Assembly (NCBI RefSeq): GCF_002860285.1
Contig: NZ_PGVF01000011.1
Coordinates: 1 to 64,000 of the forward strand
Direction of reading: 5' to 3'
Origin: Bacillus sp. M6-12
GTDB taxonomy: Bacteria > Bacillota > Bacilli > Bacillales > DSM-1321
DNA length: 64,000 nt
Part shown: piece by piece, positions 25,340-34,671 of the stretch
How positions within the stretch are numbered: position 1 is the stretch's first letter
How the letters are laid out: every line of letters begins with the position of its first letter
Notes under the pieces: model-generated
What the model was told of the DNA's origin: nothing
Seen by the model: the letters and a program-made list of their open reading frames with translations, nothing else
The model's database searches: none
Position numbers and translations under genes: made by a program

Positions 25340-25446
25340 TAATCTCAATAAATAATTTTATTTATTCACAAAAAGTTCAATATAATTCATGTTCTCCTCC
25401 TGTTCCTTTTATAAAATATAAACAGGCAATGTAAAGGGATGAAGGG

Positions 25447-25647
25447 GTGAGCAGGTTGTATTTTGCACTGGTCATTATGATGGTTGCCGCGATGTTTGTA
25501 TTATTTTTATGCGGTTATTTTGTTGGAGTTATCAAAGAAAAATATGGGAGAAACTGGCTTTTTGCCGTACCGCTGACAATTGCAATACTTATGTTCAATA
25601 TCATTTGGGCTTTAATGGAAATGTCAAAAGACGGACGCTGGCAATAA
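25447..25647 (+). CDS. Small two-helix membrane protein, unknown
   Basis: A 66-aa protein with two hydrophobic segments (about residues 5-28 and 38-58) separated by a short charged loop (KEKYGRN). GTG 25447 has AAAGGG eight bases upstream. I do not recognise the family. It lies between the yokU remnant and yozE. Confidence 0.6.
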   Translation: MSRLYFALVIMMVAAMFVLFLCGYFVGVIKEKYGRNWLFAVPLTIAILMFNIIWALMEMSKDGRWQ

Positions 25648-25666
25648 TATTGCACGCCTAAGGCAA

Positions 25667-25735
25667 GAGGAAGGACAGCTAAGATGGTAGGATTGCAGCC
25701 TAACCGTTACAGCCCTCGACCTGTGGCCAGCCATT
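25667..25735 (+). repeat. Degenerate copy of the ~282-bp repeat (partial)
   Basis: GAGGAAGGACAGCTAAGATGG followed by GCAGCCTAACCGTTACAGCC and GACCTGTGGCCAGCC aligns, with gaps, to 185-250 of the window. Homology is clear only over this core. The rest of 25736-25880 holds no gene that I can see. Confidence 0.5.
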
Positions 25736-25880
25736 TTTCCTAAAGACGCACCATTACTAAGTACTGCTTTATTTCTCGGTATAGGATTCTGCCGGAGTGA
25801 ACACCGCAGGTGCATCCTTCAATTATTTCCAGCAGACAAAAGCTGCTGGCGGGCTTTAGCCGAAGTTCTGTATATATTTT

Positions 25881-25918
25881 AAAAAGGGGTATCCTTTAAA
25901 AAGAGGGATGCCCCTTTT
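25881..25918 (+). terminator. Hairpin, possible terminator
   Basis: AAAAGGGG plus ATCC pairs with GGGAT plus CCCCTTTT, the T-run being part of the stem. It may end transcription of the small membrane protein gene. Confidence 0.5.
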
Positions 25919-26099
25919 CCAGTGCTTCCATAATCGCTTTGTTTCCAGGTAGACGAATTGTATATCTTCCGTTATATTAATAACCAAAACATTGCACACT
26001 TATTACTATATACGGAGGGAACTGGTTTTTGGAAGCAGTCGCTGTTAAGGTCTGCCTCCGATGCCGGATCGTATAAAGAAAGAACAGGAGGCCTTGAAA

Positions 26100-26321
26100 G
26101 TGAAATCGTTCTATCACTTTTTAATGAGATACCGACAGCCAGGTGATAAAGCTGAAATCGCCAGGTTTGCGAATGAAGCGTATACTGATCATGCTTTTCC
26201 AAAGCAATCGACTGATTATCATGAAATCAGCAGCTATTTAGAGATGAACGGACACTATATCAACAATATGTCTACCTTTGATCAGGCGTGGGACCTCTAC
26301 CTGCAGCATGAACAAGCCTGA
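26100..26321 (+). CDS. yozE: YozE family protein
   Basis: A 73-aa protein with the conserved YozE core: KSFYHFLMRYR at the start, FANEAYTDHAFPKQSTDY and EISSYLEMN in the middle. The family is small, cytosolic, SAM-like in fold and of unknown function. GTG 26100 is chosen because AGGAGG lies seven bases upstream and the length then equals the B. subtilis protein; the frame from 26061 adds an unlikely N-terminus. It marks the resumption of the conserved kamA-yokU-yozE-yodN-yozD order. Confidence 0.88.
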   Translation: MKSFYHFLMRYRQPGDKAEIARFANEAYTDHAFPKQSTDYHEISSYLEMNGHYINNMSTFDQAWDLYLQHEQA

Positions 26322-26358
26322 TTTATGATAAGCAAAAATCATAGGAGGAATATTAAAG

Positions 26359-26390
26359 CGCCGGGATAGCTTTATTATCCAGGCGTTTTT
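26359..26390 (+). terminator. Terminator after yozE
   Basis: CGCC plus GGATA (26360-26369) pairs with TATCC plus GGCG (26376-26385) and is followed by five T residues. Confidence 0.75.
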
Positions 26391-26462
26391 CGTATTCCTA
26401 TAGGTTCATTTTTATCGTCTGCTGGTTTTTGTTAAAGATCACTGTTGATTTTTAGTACTATG

Positions 26463-26632
26463 CTGATTGGAGCGGAATGGGCGATACTCCGTGAAAATGC
26501 TGCGCATTTCCTTCGTGCGTTTTTTTCAATGAATGTGTACCCGGGAGAAGCGGGTAAAGGGAGACCCGGCAGACGTAAACGTGAAAGGGGGCTCCCGGAC
26601 CGCGACTTGAGCGGAAATCAGCAGTCACGTTT
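26463..26632. repeat. Bacillus-type palindromic intergenic repeat, degenerate
   Basis: The segment begins GCTGATTGGAGCGGAA and ends GAGCGGAAATCAGCAG, so its termini are inverted (TGCTGATT/AATCAGCA). The interior has GACTCC-like, GGGAGACCCGGCAGACG and GGGGCTCCCGG blocks. This is the layout of the GATTGGAGCGGAA repeats frequent between genes in Bacillus relatives. Its weak ORFs are not genes. A shorter relic is at about 53370-53415. Confidence 0.65.
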
Positions 26633-26789
26633 TAAAAGAGCTAATCAATAAAAAAACATTTATATACTCAAAGGCTATCCAAAAGACATTCAACAGCACA
26701 AGGGCTGGAAGTTGGAATGGCGAGCATCGTTCATTCTGCATATACTATCATACTTACACTTCATGAACAGTGCCCGAGGGGATGTTAAA

Positions 26790-27491
26790 ATGGGGAAAAA
26801 GAAAAAGCCAAAATTTAAAAAAGATGACACAGTCGTTATCACAATGTATGGAACGGTAGGCAAGATTACCGATGTGAAATTCATTAACGAATCGTATGTA
26901 TATGAAGTTAATTTCAGTGATGGTTTATATATGGAAAACACCCTTCAGCATATTTCGGAGTTCGAGGGTGAGGTTAAGGAGCATGTTGACATTGAATATA
27001 AATTTTTCTTTGGTGATTTGGTTAAGGTAGATGGATATGGCAGTGATTACTTTAAAGTTGTCGGTTTCCGAACGGAAATTTGGCGATATAAGGAAAATGC
27101 CTGGGAAGATGTCATTTATGAACTTTCGAGAATTACTGATGGTGAATGGCTGGAAGCACATGAAGAAGAAATGACGCTGATTGCAGATGCCGAGAGGGCA
27201 GATAGCATTATTCAAAAATTAGGTCTGCTGCATCCCATTAACCAAAAGCCAGTAACAAAAGAGATAAACAAGTTTCCTGTGGTGAAGCTGAAAAAAGAGG
27301 CAGAACGGATGGATCATAAAGAGGAAAAAAAGCAGTTAATTGATGGATTGCTTGATTTGTATAATGACTATTCGATTCTTTACAAATGGTTCGGAGACGA
27401 AGAGTATAAACATGTCATGAACCTAGTGGTTATGAAAATTAAAAAGATTGCTGATGGGCTTTATCCGAATAAAAAAAATGCCGGCATTTAA
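26790..27491 (+). CDS. yodN: YodN family protein
   Basis: A 233-aa protein that I match to YodN by position and sequence pattern: an N-terminal SH3-like stretch (FKKDDTVVITMYGTVGKITDV), then GDLVKVDGYGSDYFKVVGFR and WEDVIYELSRI. Function is unknown; the repeated barrel-like segments suggest a binding role. ATG 26790 follows GAGGGG at eight bases; the earlier ATG at 26712 lacks a site. It is followed by yozD, as in B. subtilis. Confidence 0.8.
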   Translation: MGKKKKPKFKKDDTVVITMYGTVGKITDVKFINESYVYEVNFSDGLYMENTLQHISEFEGEVKEHVDIEYKFFFGDLVKVDGYGSDYFKVVGFRTEIWRYKENAWEDVIYELSRITDGEWLEAHEEEMTLIADAERADSIIQKLGLLHPINQKPVTKEINKFPVVKLKKEAERMDHKEEKKQLIDGLLDLYNDYSILYKWFGDEEYKHVMNLVVMKIKKIADGLYPNKKNAGI

Positions 27492-27634
27492 AGGCTGCGG
27501 CCAAAGAGTGTTCATTATTACCAGCCACCTTTAAAAAAGGCTGGGGGACAATGAATCTCTCTTGTTGAAATATCTTCCATTAAAGGAATAAACTTATCCA
27601 GGTTCTCATACACCTAGACAAAGGGGGCGATGAT

Positions 27635-27805
27635 ATGCGGGAAATTGAGGTTTTTATTGATACAGAAGAAATAGCTGAATTTTTCTTTCAAGAACTTGTT
27701 CAACGGGGGTATGTCCCATCAAGAGATGAGCTGGAAGAACTTGCTGATATTACTTTTGAATACTTGATTGAAAAGTGCATCATCGACGAGGATATGGATG
27801 AATGA
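27635..27805 (+). CDS. yozD: YozD family protein
   Basis: A 56-aa acidic protein beginning MREIEVFIDTEEIAEFF and containing RGYVPSREELEELADI, matching the YozD family of Bacillus. AAGGGGG lies seven bases before ATG 27635. Function is unknown. Its position after yodN matches the B. subtilis gene order. Confidence 0.85.
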   Translation: MREIEVFIDTEEIAEFFFQELVQRGYVPSRDELEELADITFEYLIEKCIIDEDMDE

Positions 27806-27913
27806 CCCGCAGGCAAGCTCCAAAGAGATTTTTTTAGCCTGAAATTCTCGTCTTATGTTTGAGAGATAGATTCCTTTATCAATACGCCAGTTTATTAAGA
27901 GAGTTCTTCAAAT

Positions 27914-27940
27914 AAACGACGGTACAGCCGTCGTTTTATT
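27914..27940 (+). terminator. Terminator after yozD
   Basis: AAACGACGG (27914-27922) pairs with CCGTCGTTT (27928-27936), followed by TATT. Confidence 0.8.
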
Positions 27941-28027
27941 ATGGCAGTTTAATAGTGAAACCTTTTAAATCCTTATCCGTATATAGAATAGAATCAGTAT
28001 TTTGTAATTTCTGGAGGAGAAAGATTT

Positions 28028-28798
28028 ATGTCATTATTTAATAAGATGCTTGCAAGTGTGGGCATAGGAAACGCGAAGGTTGACACACGTCTGGAAAAAG
28101 ATCGTTTTTATCCAGGTGATTATGTGAAGGGGGTAGTGGAAGTACAGGGTGGAAGCATCGAGCAGAAAATTGAGGAAATTCATCTTAAACTTGCCACTAC
28201 ATATATCCGTGAGCACGATGATAAAAAATTTACTCAGACAGCCGTTTTTGATAGCTTTCGCCTTAGTTCATCCTTTATAGTAGCTCCGAATGAGAAAAAA
28301 GAAATTCCTTTTCAATTCCGTCTGCCTCTTGATACACCATTATCCTATGGGAAAACAAAGATTTGGATATCGACAGGATTGGATATTAAGAATGCCATAG
28401 ATCCTACGGATGAGGACTTTATCCACATCCAGCCGGATGCACTGCTTCATTCCGTACTGCTATCCCTGACAGAGCTTGGCTTTAAGCTGAAAAATGCCGA
28501 TTGTGAGGAAGCTCCTGTTCGCTTGCGCAGACGATACCCATTTGTTCAGGAGTTTGAATTTGTACCGGTAAGCGGACCGTATCGCGGAAGACTTGATGAA
28601 CTGGAGCTTGTTTTTTTCCGTGATTCAGAGAATGAAGTTCAAGTGTTAATGGAAGTGGACCGAAAAGCAAAAGGGCTGGCAGGCTTGTTTGCAGAAGCAC
28701 TGGAAATGGATGAAACAAAGATAAGGGCTGTTTTTAGTACATCAGATATTTCCAGCATGAAGAGCAAGGTTGATTCCATTATAAGAGCTCATGCTTAA
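28028..28798 (+). CDS. spo0M: Sporulation control protein Spo0M
   Basis: A 256-aa arrestin-fold protein of the Spo0M family: MSLFNKMLASVGIG start, RLEKDRFYPGDYVKGVVEV and PFQFRLPLDTPLSYG in the beta-sandwich, YRGRLDELELVFF in the C-terminal part. In B. subtilis it modulates entry into sporulation. GGAGG precedes ATG 28028. It is monocistronic, with terminators on both sides. Confidence 0.92.
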   Translation: MSLFNKMLASVGIGNAKVDTRLEKDRFYPGDYVKGVVEVQGGSIEQKIEEIHLKLATTYIREHDDKKFTQTAVFDSFRLSSSFIVAPNEKKEIPFQFRLPLDTPLSYGKTKIWISTGLDIKNAIDPTDEDFIHIQPDALLHSVLLSLTELGFKLKNADCEEAPVRLRRRYPFVQEFEFVPVSGPYRGRLDELELVFFRDSENEVQVLMEVDRKAKGLAGLFAEALEMDETKIRAVFSTSDISSMKSKVDSIIRAHA

Positions 28799-28817
28799 AA
28801 AATGTAAATTAACTTTT

Positions 28818-28850
28818 AGAGGGCTACGCAGCTGCGGGCCCTCTTTCTTA
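28818..28850 (+). terminator. Terminator after spo0M
   Basis: AGAGGGC (28818-28824) pairs with GCCCTCT (28838-28844), followed by TTCTTATT. The remaining 28851-29110 holds no gene that I can support. Confidence 0.8.
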
Positions 28851-29127
28851 TTCGTGAATTTTTTTGGGGGTTTTGCTTAGGCCTTCTATGTTAAGCACGC
28901 CCAGAGCAAAAGTACTTTAAAAAAGTCGCCAGCCTTAAGTTCGTATACAATAATGGCTAATCAATCTTTGTGGCCGAACTGAAGTTACCGCGCCCCCCAG
29001 GTGAGTTCAGCCTTCTTACATTTAATTTCTTTAATCTTTCTTCTTTGAACGGTGGTATTAGTAGTTTTTCATCCGGCAGGCGGGTATGATATAGTATGAT
29101 AGGTATACTGTTAAGGAGGAAAAGAAG

Positions 29128-29829
29128 ATGAGTGTACATATTGGTGCAAAGGAAAATGAAATAGCGGAAACGGTATTATTGCCTGGAGATCCGCTCCGAG
29201 CTAAATATATTGCTGAAACCTTTTTAGAGAATGCAAAGCTTTATAATGAGGTCCGAAATATGTTTGGATATACGGGAACATATAAAGGAAAGCAAATTTC
29301 GGTTCAGGGAACCGGCATGGGAGTTCCATCCATTTCTATTTATATTCATGAATTGATGCAAAGCTATAATGTCCAAAACCTAATTCGCGTAGGAACATGC
29401 GGGGCAATTCAAAAGGATGTAAGAGTGAGGGATGTTATTTTGGCTATGAGCGCGTCGACTGATTCTCAGTTCAACCGCCTTACATTCGGCGGAGTGGATT
29501 ATGCTCCTACTGCTGATTTCGATTTGCTGAAGAAGGCATATGATGCAGGAACTGCCAAAGGGCTTCAGCTTAAAGTAGGCAACGTTTTTACGGCAGATTC
29601 TTTTTATAACGAAAATAGTGAATTGGAAAAATGGGCGAGATATCAAATTCTTGCGGTCGAAATGGAAACCGCGGCCCTTTATACCCTTGCTGCTAAATTT
29701 GACCGGAAAGCCCTTTCTGTTTTGACGGTAAGCGATCATATTCTTACAGGTGAAGAAACGACCGCAGACGAAAGACAGACAACTTTCAATGAAATGATTG
29801 AAGTTGCACTTGACGCTTCCATTCAATAA
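29128..29829 (+). CDS. deoD: Purine-nucleoside phosphorylase DeoD
   Basis: A 233-aa hexameric-type nucleoside phosphorylase, cleaving purine (deoxy)ribonucleosides with phosphate in salvage. Signatures: [18 protein letters not shown], the NP family stretch [37 protein letters not shown] and SDHILTGE with the catalytic aspartate. AAGGAGG precedes ATG 29128. Gene order deoD-yodJ-ctpA follows that of B. subtilis. Confidence 0.95.
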   Translation: MSVHIGAKENEIAETVLLPGDPLRAKYIAETFLENAKLYNEVRNMFGYTGTYKGKQISVQGTGMGVPSISIYIHELMQSYNVQNLIRVGTCGAIQKDVRVRDVILAMSASTDSQFNRLTFGGVDYAPTADFDLLKKAYDAGTAKGLQLKVGNVFTADSFYNENSELEKWARYQILAVEMETAALYTLAAKFDRKALSVLTVSDHILTGEETTADERQTTFNEMIEVALDASIQ

Positions 29830-29857
29830 TGAGCAGATTACAAGGAGAGAAATCATC

Positions 29858-30718
29858 ATGAAAAAAAAGGCGATTAGCTTCGTCTTGTCAATGTCGGTAG
29901 TATTGGCAGGCTGTCAGCCGTTCCATTTGAAACTGCACAACGAAGAAGGTCCTCCTGCAGAGGCAGAGGAAAGTGATAAGCGTTCAAGTGCAGCAGAGGA
30001 TGGGGAAGCCATGGACGACCGTGAAAATACTTCAGTGAAAGATGAAAACCGCCCTGCTTCGGTGAATATGGAATTTTCTTTGCCCTCCGACAAGTTTAAT
30101 GCTGTTGTTGAGGCAGACGGAAAAAGGCTAATTCAAAACCCGGATAACATCATGGCTCTCGTAAATAAAGAATTTACTTTACCGGAGGGGTACATTCCCG
30201 AAGATCTAGTCCGTCCGTCCATTCCCTTTTCGTTCGACAGCCAGCAGGAAGAAAAAGCCTTGATGCGGAAAGAGGCAGCAGATGCGCTTGAAGAACTGTT
30301 CCTTGAAGCTGGACAAGCTGGCATTGAAATTTTTGCCGTCTCGGGCTATCGTTCTTATGAACGCCAGAATTCTGTTTTCCGGGCAGAGATCGAGAAGAAG
30401 GGCCAGGAAATGGCTGTAGAAGCGGTCGCAACTCCAGGACAAAGTGAACACCAGACTGGCCTTGCAATGGATATTTCAAGCCAGAGCAACAAGCTGCAGT
30501 TAACCCAGGAATTCGAGATGACTACTGAGGGAAAATGGTTAAAGGAAAATGCCCACAAATACGGCTTTATCCTTCGCTACCCAAAAGGAAAGGAATCGAT
30601 AACTGGTTATAAATTTGAGCCATGGCATTTTCGGTATGTCGGTATTGAATCGGCTGGCGTCATTTACGAAAGGGATTTGACTCTGGAAGAGTACTTTAAA
30701 ATTGTACAGAAATTATAA
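29858..30718 (+). CDS. yodJ: D-alanyl-D-alanine carboxypeptidase lipoprotein (VanY/YodJ family)
   Basis: A 286-aa cell-wall enzyme with a lipoprotein signal (VVLAGCQP) and an acidic linker before the VanY/LdcB domain. Zinc site motifs are visible: SEHQTGLAMDIS (His and Asp) and EPWHFRYVG (catalytic Glu and His). It would trim the terminal D-Ala from peptidoglycan stems outside the membrane. AAGGAGAG precedes ATG 29858; the longer frame begins inside deoD. It is probably co-transcribed with deoD. Confidence 0.9.
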   Translation: MKKKAISFVLSMSVVLAGCQPFHLKLHNEEGPPAEAEESDKRSSAAEDGEAMDDRENTSVKDENRPASVNMEFSLPSDKFNAVVEADGKRLIQNPDNIMALVNKEFTLPEGYIPEDLVRPSIPFSFDSQQEEKALMRKEAADALEELFLEAGQAGIEIFAVSGYRSYERQNSVFRAEIEKKGQEMAVEAVATPGQSEHQTGLAMDISSQSNKLQLTQEFEMTTEGKWLKENAHKYGFILRYPKGKESITGYKFEPWHFRYVGIESAGVIYERDLTLEEYFKIVQKL

Positions 30719-30768
30719 AAAAAGGTGCTCTTTAATATAAAGCAGCACTAGGTAAAGAAAGTGGTGTA

Positions 30769-32247
30769 ATGCCTGTGGAGGAAGGAACAAACCAAGAAGA
30801 AAAGAAGGACAGCTCCAAATTTATCCACATAAAGAGGTACCAGTTATTATTGTTAATCTTATTACTGGTTATCGTTACTGCCGGTATTACAGCAATCGCC
30901 CTGACATTCAAGGGGGAATCTGAGGAGTCAATTGTTCAGCGTACAAACAGTGATAAGCCTGAATTCGATAAGCTGTTTTCAACTTACGAAACGCTGACCG
31001 AGCAGTATTACAAAGAAGTCGATAAAGATAAACTGATTAACGGAGCAATAAACGGTATGCTGGATTCTCTTGAAGATCCTTACTCCGATTATATGAATGA
31101 AGAAGAAGCAAAAAGTTTTCATGAAAATATATCTTCTTCTTTTGAAGGTATTGGAGCTGAAATCCAAGAGCAGGAAGGGAAAATTGTCATTGTTTCTCCG
31201 ATTAAGGGGTCTCCTGCAGAGAAAGCCGGCTTACAGCCTAAAGACATTATCCTTAGCGTCAACGGCAAAAGCCTTCAGGGTATGAGTTCAACAGAAGCAG
31301 TACTTCTTATACGGGGCAAAAAGGGATCAAAGGTGGAGCTCGAAATCCTGCGGGGAGATTCTGCTGAACCTATTAAAGTCCAGCTTACCCGGGATACTAT
31401 TCCGCTTGAAACGGTCTATGCTGAAATGCTCAAGGACGGGATCGCAAAAGTACAGATCACAAGCTTTTCTGAAAACACTGCACGTGAACTGAGAACCGCT
31501 CTAAATGACATGGCAAGCAAAGAGATGAAGGGATTAATCCTGGATGTTAGGGGTAACCCGGGAGGCTTGCTCGATCAAGCTGAACAAATTGCAAGCATGT
31601 TCGTTCCACGGGGCGAAGTAATTTTCCAGGTTGAGGACAGGAACGGAGAGAAGGCTGTTTTTAAATCCAAGGGTAATGGGGAATTGGATGTCCCGGTTGT
31701 AGTGCTTGTGGATAAAGGCAGTGCAAGTGCTTCTGAAATTCTTGCGGCGGCCGTAAAGGAATCTGCCGGAATCAAACTGATTGGGGAAAAGACATTTGGT
31801 AAAGGCACTGTCCAATCAGCCAAGGATTTTAATGATAAATCAAATTTTAAATTCACCACCGCAAAATGGCTGACACCTGATGGGAACTGGATTCATAAAA
31901 AGGGGATCAAGCCTGATGTGGAAGTGGCTCTTCCGCAGTATGCACAGCTCGCCTTCATTTCCCCTGATAAGGAACTGAAGGAGTCAGATTCTTCAGCTGA
32001 GGTGAAAACCGCGGAGGAAATGCTGGAGGTGCTTGGCTTTTCACCCGGAAAGGTTGATGGGTTCTTCGACTCAGAAACAAAAAAAGCCGTTCAAGCATTT
32101 CAAACAAGTAAAAAACTTGAAACTACAGGTGTAGTAAAAGGGAAAACAACACTTCAGCTGATGGAAGGTTTAAGAGATAAAATTCTTAATAATGACACGC
32201 AGCTGAAGAAAGCACAAGAATTGCTCGGTAAGGAAATCGCGAAATAA
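30769..32247 (+). CDS. ctpA: Carboxy-terminal processing protease (S41) with PDZ and peptidoglycan-binding domains
   Basis: A 492-aa membrane-anchored serine protease. A hydrophobic anchor spans residues 24-46. A PDZ domain follows (EGKIVIVSPIKGSPAEKAGL region), then the S41 catalytic core with the serine in KGSASASE (316-323) and the lysine in GEKTFGKGT about 25 residues later. A peptidoglycan-binding repeat closes it (VDGFFDSETKKAVQAFQ). Such proteases trim exported proteins at the membrane. It follows the carboxypeptidase gene by 50 bases and ends at a strong terminator. Confidence 0.9.
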   Translation: MPVEEGTNQEEKKDSSKFIHIKRYQLLLLILLLVIVTAGITAIALTFKGESEESIVQRTNSDKPEFDKLFSTYETLTEQYYKEVDKDKLINGAINGMLDSLEDPYSDYMNEEEAKSFHENISSSFEGIGAEIQEQEGKIVIVSPIKGSPAEKAGLQPKDIILSVNGKSLQGMSSTEAVLLIRGKKGSKVELEILRGDSAEPIKVQLTRDTIPLETVYAEMLKDGIAKVQITSFSENTARELRTALNDMASKEMKGLILDVRGNPGGLLDQAEQIASMFVPRGEVIFQVEDRNGEKAVFKSKGNGELDVPVVVLVDKGSASASEILAAAVKESAGIKLIGEKTFGKGTVQSAKDFNDKSNFKFTTAKWLTPDGNWIHKKGIKPDVEVALPQYAQLAFISPDKELKESDSSAEVKTAEEMLEVLGFSPGKVDGFFDSETKKAVQAFQTSKKLETTGVVKGKTTLQLMEGLRDKILNNDTQLKKAQELLGKEIAK

Positions 32248-32282
32248 AAGCAGAAATTCTTAAAATCAGTGTAACTATCCTG

Positions 32283-32315
32283 AACCCTGCCAGTTAAAAA
32301 GCTGGCAGGGTTTTT
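32283..32315 (+). terminator. Terminator after ctpA
   Basis: AACCCTGCCAG (32283-32293) pairs with CTGGCAGGG (32302-32310) and is followed by five T residues. Confidence 0.9.
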
Positions 32316-32444
32316 GCTGTTATTTGAAGTAATTTCCAACTATTCCGTATATATCCTGGTTTTTTGGGAAGTTTAAATCCTAATTGTTTGTAACATCGGA
32401 AATAAAACGTAACTTTATCATTGAGTCAGAACTGGGGGGGTTGG

Positions 32445-33362
32445 ATGAGGAAAATCACCTTTCTTATTCTATGCTTTATGTTTTTAGCTGCATGTACTAA
32501 TAAGCCGGACAAAATAGACAATTCCGGAGCTGAGGCATCATCTAAACCAAAGAGCAGCCAGGATATTAAAAAGAAAGAGATTGATAAAAAATCCCAGGAA
32601 ACATTTCTTTTAATCGGTATTGACACAAGGGGAGAGGTTCAATCCCGTGCAGATACCATCGTAATTGCCCAATATGACTATAAAGAGAACAATTTGAAAC
32701 TCGCTTCCATCATGAGGGATTGCTTTGTAGAAATACCTAGTTACCCCAAAAGACATAATAAAATAAATGCTGCGTACTACTATGGCGGCACAGAATTGCT
32801 GAAAAAAACAATCTTAGAAAACTTTAAACTGGAAATAGACCATGCAGCATCAATTGATTTTCAAGGATTTAAGCGGATGGTAGATTTATTGGCACCCGAC
32901 GGGATAGAAGTCCAGGTTGATGAAGAAATGATAGATGATATGGCTATGGAAGTATCAGCAGGTTTAATTAGGCTTCACGGTGAAGAGGTATTAAAGTATG
33001 TCAGATACAGGCATGATAAAGCTAGTGATTTTGGCAGAGTCCAGCGGCAGCAGGAAGTCCTCCTGCAATTAAAGAATGAAATTGCAGGCAGGCTTGCAAC
33101 CGTCGAAGGAATTACTGCTCTTCCTGAGATAATCACAGAAGGAAGAAACTTGATAGAAACAGATATAAAGGTAAACACAATCCTTGACATAGGCAGCCAG
33201 CTCATAATAAATAAGAGAGGCTCCGTACAGACCTTGCGAATCCCGATTAATGGTACCTTTCAGGATAAACTGGATCCGCATGCAGGAGCTGTCCTTGAAA
33301 TTCAAATGACAGAAAACCAGCAGGCACTCTCAAAATTTTTTTCAAACAGCAGCGGGCAATAG
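32445..33362 (+). CDS. LytR-CpsA-Psr (LCP) family lipoprotein
   Basis: A 305-aa LCP protein, a class that transfers anionic polymers such as teichoic acids to peptidoglycan. Core motifs: LLIGIDTRGEVQSRADTIVIA and LASIMRDCFVEIP, with the usual arginine-rich pyrophosphate-lipid pocket (RYRHDKASDFGRVQRQQ). Most LCP proteins have a transmembrane anchor; this one has a lipobox (FLAACTN), so it appears to be lipid-anchored. ATG 32445 lies just after GGGGGGG; the 24-base longer frame begins with TTG. Confidence 0.88.
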   Translation: MRKITFLILCFMFLAACTNKPDKIDNSGAEASSKPKSSQDIKKKEIDKKSQETFLLIGIDTRGEVQSRADTIVIAQYDYKENNLKLASIMRDCFVEIPSYPKRHNKINAAYYYGGTELLKKTILENFKLEIDHAASIDFQGFKRMVDLLAPDGIEVQVDEEMIDDMAMEVSAGLIRLHGEEVLKYVRYRHDKASDFGRVQRQQEVLLQLKNEIAGRLATVEGITALPEIITEGRNLIETDIKVNTILDIGSQLIINKRGSVQTLRIPINGTFQDKLDPHAGAVLEIQMTENQQALSKFFSNSSGQ

Positions 33363-33464
33363 AGGACCTATCGAAGTAAAGTTAGGACTGTTAATTGTTA
33401 AAGCAAGGGTATTTAATAAAACATTCCTTGTTTCTTAAAAATTTACACCTTCTCTCTCGCACGG

Positions 33465-33502
33465 AAACCCGCTATAACTTTATTCATTTATGGCGGGTTT
33501 TT
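33465..33502. terminator. Bidirectional terminator
   Basis: AAACCCGC (33465-33472) pairs with GCGGGTTT (33493-33500), followed by T residues. It lies between the convergent LCP and GNAT genes and overlaps the GNAT stop codon in the loop. Confidence 0.7.
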
Positions 33503-34092
33503 ACTGGTTTTCTTAAGGGGAAATTCATTTGCAAAGACATTTCGTTTTTATTTAATGTATAGTGATAATGCATTTTGTTATTAATCTCTATTTCGCCTGC
33601 ATAACAAAAGCCGCATTTTTGAATTACTTTATTGGAACCGGCATTTTCTATTTGTGCTAGTGCATTCAGTGTTTCAATGTTTGTTTCCTTGAATAAATAA
33701 TCTATTAACGCCTTGGCTGCCTTAGTGACATAACCGCGGCCTTCATAGTCTTTTGAGATGGCATAAAATATTTCTGTATTTGGTTTGGGTAATTCATCTT
33801 TTGGTCCTGCACAGCACCAGCCGATAAATTTACCTGACTCTTTTAAAACAATTCCCAGCCGAAAATAACCTTCTGGAACTTTACCCTCTGAAATTGTTTT
33901 AAAGAAAGCTTTATTGCCTGGTATTTCCCAATCTCTTACCCATATTAGCCTCTGTTCTCTGGTGGTCCTCCATTCGGGTAAGTAACGATATATTTCTTCT
34001 TCTAATGCAAGGTTATAAATAGAATCTGCATCTTCAAGTATGTATTCACGCAGTATAAATTCACCGCAGTCAATCGTAAATATGTTACTCAT
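33484..34092 (-). CDS. GNAT N-acetyltransferase (RimJ/RimL type)
   Basis: A 202-aa acetyltransferase of the RimL-like GNAT group: LREYILEDADSIYNLA at the start and the acetyl-CoA loop region SKDYEGRGYVTKAAKALIDYLF. A TGGAGG box lies 8 bases before ATG 34092 on the minus strand. The substrate is unknown. It stands alone. Confidence 0.88.
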   Translation of the reverse strand: MSNIFTIDCGEFILREYILEDADSIYNLALEEEIYRYLPEWRTTREQRLIWVRDWEIPGNKAFFKTISEGKVPEGYFRLGIVLKESGKFIGWCCAGPKDELPKPNTEIFYAISKDYEGRGYVTKAAKALIDYLFKETNIETLNALAQIENAGSNKVIQKCGFCYAGEIEINNKMHYHYTLNKNEMSLQMNFPLRKPVKTRHK

Positions 34093-34296
34093 GGTTCAAT
34101 CCTCCATAATCATTTTTAGATATACTTAATTGTAACAAATAATCCGCTCTGATTCTGGGAAATTTTAGTTATTTTGAGAGATGTTAAGGGAGAGTTTGCA
34201 GAAGTAAGAAAAAATAATTTCTGGTTAAATAAGAGAATCATAGTGAAAAAAAACAATAGAAAAGTGAAGGGGATTTAGAAACCATAAGCGTTACGA

Positions 34297-34671
34297 TTAG
34301 CTCAAGAAATTTAAAAAACCATACCTGGATGACCTGCATTTTATTACAACTAATAATAGTCCTGAGCGGATAAAAGGATGGGAAATGAAGATATCCTTTA
34401 ACAAAGAAGAATTAGTTGATTTCAAAATAAAATACATCAAAAGAAGCAGGAAGAAAAAATACCAGCGTTTAAAAAACGTTCGTGCATTTTTTAAAATGCA
34501 CGATTTGCTCTTCCAAAATCGTCTGGATAAATAGTCCAACAAATTGGGAGGCCCATTGCTTATCCATACAATCTCATAATTCCTCATGTCTTCAGCGTGT
34601 TTTTGTTTTGATAAGGTCTTCCGGTAGTAAGGCATCGAAGGTATTAAGTCGAATTTTATAGTCTGAATCAC
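34297..34671 (-). CDS. Possible small protein downstream of the sugar-dehydrogenase-like gene
   Basis: A 124-aa frame whose GTG start overlaps the stop of the upstream minus-strand gene (GTGA), an arrangement that suggests translational coupling. The product has no family I know; the middle (about residues 68-85) is hydrophobic. A hairpin (GTGCATTTT/AAAATGCAC, about 34482-34502) lies inside the frame. Without homologues I rate it doubtful. Confidence 0.25.
   Translation of the reverse strand: MIQTIKFDLIPSMPYYRKTLSKQKHAEDMRNYEIVWISNGPPNLLDYLSRRFWKSKSCILKNARTFFKRWYFFFLLLLMYFILKSTNSSLLKDIFISHPFIRSGLLLVVIKCRSSRYGFLNFLS

Noticed and set aside
26445..26651. 68-aa basic ORF
   Set aside because: It is entirely within the palindromic repeat and has no ribosome site.
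29380..29859. 159-aa minus-strand frame over deoD
   Set aside because: It is antisense to the well-conserved deoD gene and has no ribosome site.
34300..34535. Plus-strand open frame ending KMHDLLFQNRLDK
   Set aside because: No start codon with a ribosome site and no known family; it overlaps the equally uncertain minus-strand frame.
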